64,000 bases of DNA. Source: Actinosynnema sp040640215 (lineage in GTDB: Bacteria; Actinomycetota; Actinomycetes; Mycobacteriales; Pseudonocardiaceae). The notes under the pieces were generated by a model. The model worked only from the letters and a program-made list of their open reading frames with translations. It was not told where the DNA came from and made no database searches. This document shows, one piece after another, positions 61,425 through 64,000 of this stretch. Position numbers and translations under genes: made by a program. The stretch is taken from assembly GCF_040640215.1 (NCBI RefSeq), contig NZ_JBFABG010000001.1, forward strand, positions 248,001-312,000, read 5' to 3'. How positions within the stretch are numbered: the first letter of the stretch is position 1; every line of letters starts with the position of its first letter.

Positions 61425-64000
61425 TCCTGCTCCTCGTCTTGCCGGCTCGACATGTCACCAGCGTAAGCGTCGATCAACGCGTGTCGCCCTCGACGGACGC
61501 CCTGCTGAAGACTCGACATGCGTCCACGGATCGCGTCAGCCGATCGTGGTGGCAGCGGGGGCCGCTGCGGTTGCCGCTCCGCGGCCTGGGGCTTGGGAGC
61601 GGCTGATCCCGGCACAAGCTGAGCCTTGGGCACCCGCTTGGGCAACCCCGCCTGTGTCGTGGTCTCTGGGGACTTGCTGAGCAGTGCCTGGGCAGCTTGC
61701 CAGCCTTCGTCGGCGGGCGAGTGCCAAGCTTGCTCGGACGACGACCCCGGGTCGTCGTCCTGGTGTTCGTGGTCACCGCGGTCGTGATCACCGGGCGTGT
61801 GATCATTGTGCACGGGATCGGCGTGCGCGTGGGCACCGCGCACAAGTCCGCCGGGTGCGGCAGGTTCCGATTCGGCGACCGGTTCGGCGGCCGGTTCGGC
61901 CTCGGACACGCGGGGCACCTCCGCAGCGCGCTTGGGCAGGTTGTCGGGCGAGCCGGGACGGCGCTTCGGCAATCCGCCCTCGGTGAACGGCCGGCCCTTG
62001 TCCACGTCGCGCGTCAGGACCGGCGGGTCGTCCTCGGTGGTCGGCGCGACCGGCGGCACCGGCAGCGGCCGGCGGGTCGGCAGCGCGGGTCCGGCCACGA
62101 CCTCCGGTTCGGGCTCGGGCTCCGGCTCGAACTCGGCCTTCGGCTCGGTCCGGGGCTTCGACGCGGGCGGCACGGCCTGGGCGGTCCCGGCCGACGTCTC
62201 GCTGCCCACGGCCTGGAACCACTGGGAGAGGACCGCCTCGTAGATCGGCAGCCGCTCGGTCGGGGCGTCCAGGTCCTGGTGCGCCTCGCGGGCCGGTTCC
62301 GGGGCGTGCGGCGTGGAGCCGTTGCGCCGGGCGGGCTCGGGCTCCTCGACCGGCGGGGCCTCGGCGAACGGTTCGGCGAACGGCTCCTCGAACGGTTCGG
62401 CGACCGGCGGGGCCTCCGCGAACGGCTCGGCGTAGGGCTCACCGTCCGGCCGGCCCTCGATCGCGGGGGCGAACTGGGTGGTCTGGAAGCCGTGCGCGTC
62501 CGGGTCGTCGTCGTCGGGCCGGTCCTCGTAGGCGGTGAAGAGGGTCGGCTCGCCGAACGAGCCCACGGGCTCGTGGTCCACGTCCCGGTCGGTGAACCCG
62601 TCGCCCATCGGCAGCCACGGCTGGGAGATCTCGCCGGAGGTCTCCGCCGGGGTCTCGCCGAACGTCGGCAGCCCGGCGGCGTCCGGCTCGGTGTCGCTCC
62701 GCACGAAGCTCACCGGGAAGGCCGGCTCGTCGTCCACGCGCGGCATGGAGCCGGTGAACGCGCCGGCGATGCCGCTGGCCCGCTCCGCCGGGTTCGGGTG
62801 GACCGGGACGGCGGGGGTGCCGAACACCGATTCCTGGGGCGTGCCCGGCGCACCGGGCGCGGCGACCAGGTTCTCCGGCACCACGACGAGTGCGGTGGTG
62901 CCGCCCTCGATGTCCTCGTTGCCGCGCAGCCGGACCTTGATGTCGTGCCGCTTGGCCAGCCGGGCGACCACGTACAGGCCCATCCGGCGGGACACCGCGA
63001 CGTCCACCTCCGGCGGGTCGGCCAGCCGCTCGTTGGCGTCGGCGATCTCCTGCTCGGCCATGCCGACGCCGCGGTCCTGGATCTCGATCGCGAGTTCGCC
63101 CTTGCGGGTGCGGGCGGTGCGGACGGTGACCTTGGTGATCGGGTCGGAGAACGCCGTGGCGTTGTCCAGCAGCTCCGCGATCAGGTGCACGAGGTCGTTG
63201 ACCGCGCGGCCCTGGACGGTGAGCTCCGGGGTCTGGCCGACCTGGACGCGGGCGTACTGCTCGACCTCGGACACCGCCGCGCCGAGGACCTCGGCGGCCG
63301 GCACCGGGCGGGTGAGCCGGCGGGACAGGTCGGTGCCGGAGAGGACCAGCAGGTTCTCCGAGTTGCGCCGCATCCGGGTGGCCAGGTGGTCCAGCTCGAA
63401 CAGGCTGGCGAGCTGGTCCGGGTCCTGCTCGTCCTGCTCCAGCCGGTCGATCAGGTTGAGCTGGCGCTCCACCAGGGCCTGCGAGCGGCGGGACAGGTTG
63501 ACGAACATCGCGTTGACGTTGTCGCGCAGCAGCGCCTGCTCGGCGGCCAGCCGGACCGCTTCGCCGTGCACCGCGTCGAAGGCGCGGGCGACCTGCCCGA
63601 CCTCCTCGTTGGTGGTGATCGGCACCGGCGCGATGGCGGTCTTGGCCGCCTCGTGCGGGTTCGGGTCGACCAGGATGCGGCTCACCGCGTCGGGCAGGCC
63701 GTGGTCGGCGACGTCGAGCGCGGTGCGGCGCAGGGTGCGCAGCGGGTTGAGGATCGAGCGGGCCACGAACAGCGCCATGATCAACGCCAGCAGCAGCGCG
63801 CCGAGCACGATGCCCGAGTCGCGCAGCGCCGAGGTGCGGGCCTGGCCGGTCAGCTCGTCGGTGCGGTTCTGGAGCTGCTCCAGGAGCAGGTTCTCCACGT
63901 CGCGGGTCAGGTTCACGGTCAGCGTGGACGCGATGTCCCACCGCTCCGGGCGCAGCGAGGAGAGGCTCTTGCCGCCGGCCGCCAGGTTCAGCGCCGACTC
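61421..64000 (-). CDS. Conservon sensor kinase (CvnA-like), partial at right edge
   Basis: At least 859 codons are visible and the frame is open through 64000, so the N-terminus (probably a nitrate/nitrite-sensing domain and first membrane segment) is outside. Visible parts are a membrane segment (GIVLGALLLALIMALFVAR), HAMP (NPLRTLRRTALDVADHGL), a helical dimerisation region and an HATPase_c domain (LLDNATAFSDPI, QDRGVGM, RMGLYVVARLAKRHD). A long, disordered Pro/Glu/Ala-rich tail (about 450 residues) with PFAEAPPV-type repeats follows. No usual phosphoacceptor His box was identified. It is the first gene of the conservon operon. Confidence 0.92.
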   Translation of the reverse strand, partial: ESALNLAAGGKSLSSLRPERWDIASTLTVNLTRDVENLLLEQLQNRTDELTGQARTSALRDSGIVLGALLLALIMALFVARSILNPLRTLRRTALDVADHGLPDAVSRILVDPNPHEAAKTAIAPVPITTNEEVGQVARAFDAVHGEAVRLAAEQALLRDNVNAMFVNLSRRSQALVERQLNLIDRLEQDEQDPDQLASLFELDHLATRMRRNSENLLVLSGTDLSRRLTRPVPAAEVLGAAVSEVEQYARVQVGQTPELTVQGRAVNDLVHLIAELLDNATAFSDPITKVTVRTARTRKGELAIEIQDRGVGMAEQEIADANERLADPPEVDVAVSRRMGLYVVARLAKRHDIKVRLRGNEDIEGGTTALVVVPENLVAAPGAPGTPQESVFGTPAVPVHPNPAERASGIAGAFTGSMPRVDDEPAFPVSFVRSDTEPDAAGLPTFGETPAETSGEISQPWLPMGDGFTDRDVDHEPVGSFGEPTLFTAYEDRPDDDDPDAHGFQTTQFAPAIEGRPDGEPYAEPFAEAPPVAEPFEEPFAEPFAEAPPVEEPEPARRNGSTPHAPEPAREAHQDLDAPTERLPIYEAVLSQWFQAVGSETSAGTAQAVPPASKPRTEPKAEFEPEPEPEPEVVAGPALPTRRPLPVPPVAPTTEDDPPVLTRDVDKGRPFTEGGLPKRRPGSPDNLPKRAAEVPRVSEAEPAAEPVAESEPAAPGGLVRGAHAHADPVHNDHTPGDHDRGDHEHQDDDPGSSSEQAWHSPADEGWQAAQALLSKSPETTTQAGLPKRVPKAQLVPGSAAPKPQAAERQPQRPPLPPRSADAIRGRMSSLQQGVRRGRHALIDAYAGDMSSRQDEEQE

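Overview
The window is about 72% GC actinobacterial chromosome, most likely from Pseudonocardiales (Saccharothrix, Actinosynnema, Lentzea and relatives). The evidence is the GC-rich third positions, frequent GTG starts, GTGA/ATGA start-stop overlaps, and several actinobacteria-specific families: SepH, DUF2530, DUF2537, DUF2771, DUF3027, an Rpf/LysM protein, a mycothiol-dependent-type enzyme and a CvnA-D conservon. I saw no tRNA, rRNA, CRISPR array, prophage, insertion sequence or biosynthetic gene cluster.

Layout. 1-1012 is a repetitive spacer without a supportable gene. 1-14 kb holds a photolyase, the main citrate synthase gltA, a TetR/PfkB sugar-kinase pair divergent from an acyl-CoA dehydrogenase, an aldose 1-epimerase divergent from a TetR/metallo-beta-lactamase pair, an APC permease, an MFS exporter, pdxH and a secreted DUF4232 protein. 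14-25 kb holds a second citrate synthase (citA type), a two-gene ABC-2 transporter, serC, sepH, two small membrane proteins and a heterodimeric ABC exporter. 25-42 kb holds DUF2537, a SpoU methyltransferase, a GCS2-type ligase, an Fe/Mn superoxide dismutase, an EntS-like MFS with a MarR regulator, an NCS2 purine permease, DUF2530, a large GHKL (sacsin/Hsp90-like) ATPase coupled to DUF3027, a glutamine-cyclotransferase-like lipoprotein, an Lrp regulator divergent from a threonine-dehydratase-like enzyme, an MFS and a DUF2771 lipoprotein. 42-44.4 kb is a small accessory island: a TPR protein, a 57-residue membrane peptide and an XRE-TPR regulator. 44.4-56 kb holds a cold-shock-domain protein, YccF, phosphatases and regulators, and a molybdenum cofactor set split as moaA-moaD and moaE-mog-moaC around an Rpf gene, then malic enzyme. 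56-64 kb holds an XPB-associated WYL protein without its helicase, small secreted peptides, and a conservon (sensor kinase, roadblock, DUF742, GTPase) whose kinase runs off the right edge.

From memory, the order gltA ... citA, serC, sepH, DUF2537, SpoU, MarR, DUF2530, DUF3027, MFS, DUF2771, csp, YccF, moaA, moaD, rpfA, moaE, mog, moaC, helicase-associated protein closely follows M. tuberculosis Rv0896 down to Rv0862c. Most of the window is therefore conserved backbone, and departures from that order mark the accessory parts.

Regulatory DNA is the richest source of new observations. A Nur-like nickel box precedes the superoxide dismutase gene, with an orphan IdeR/DtxR-like iron box just beyond its terminator. 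Duplicated palindromes and a long structured leader precede the rpf gene. A nested palindrome precedes the ABC-2 transporter. There are also clear operator candidates for three TetR-type regulators and one Lrp-type regulator.
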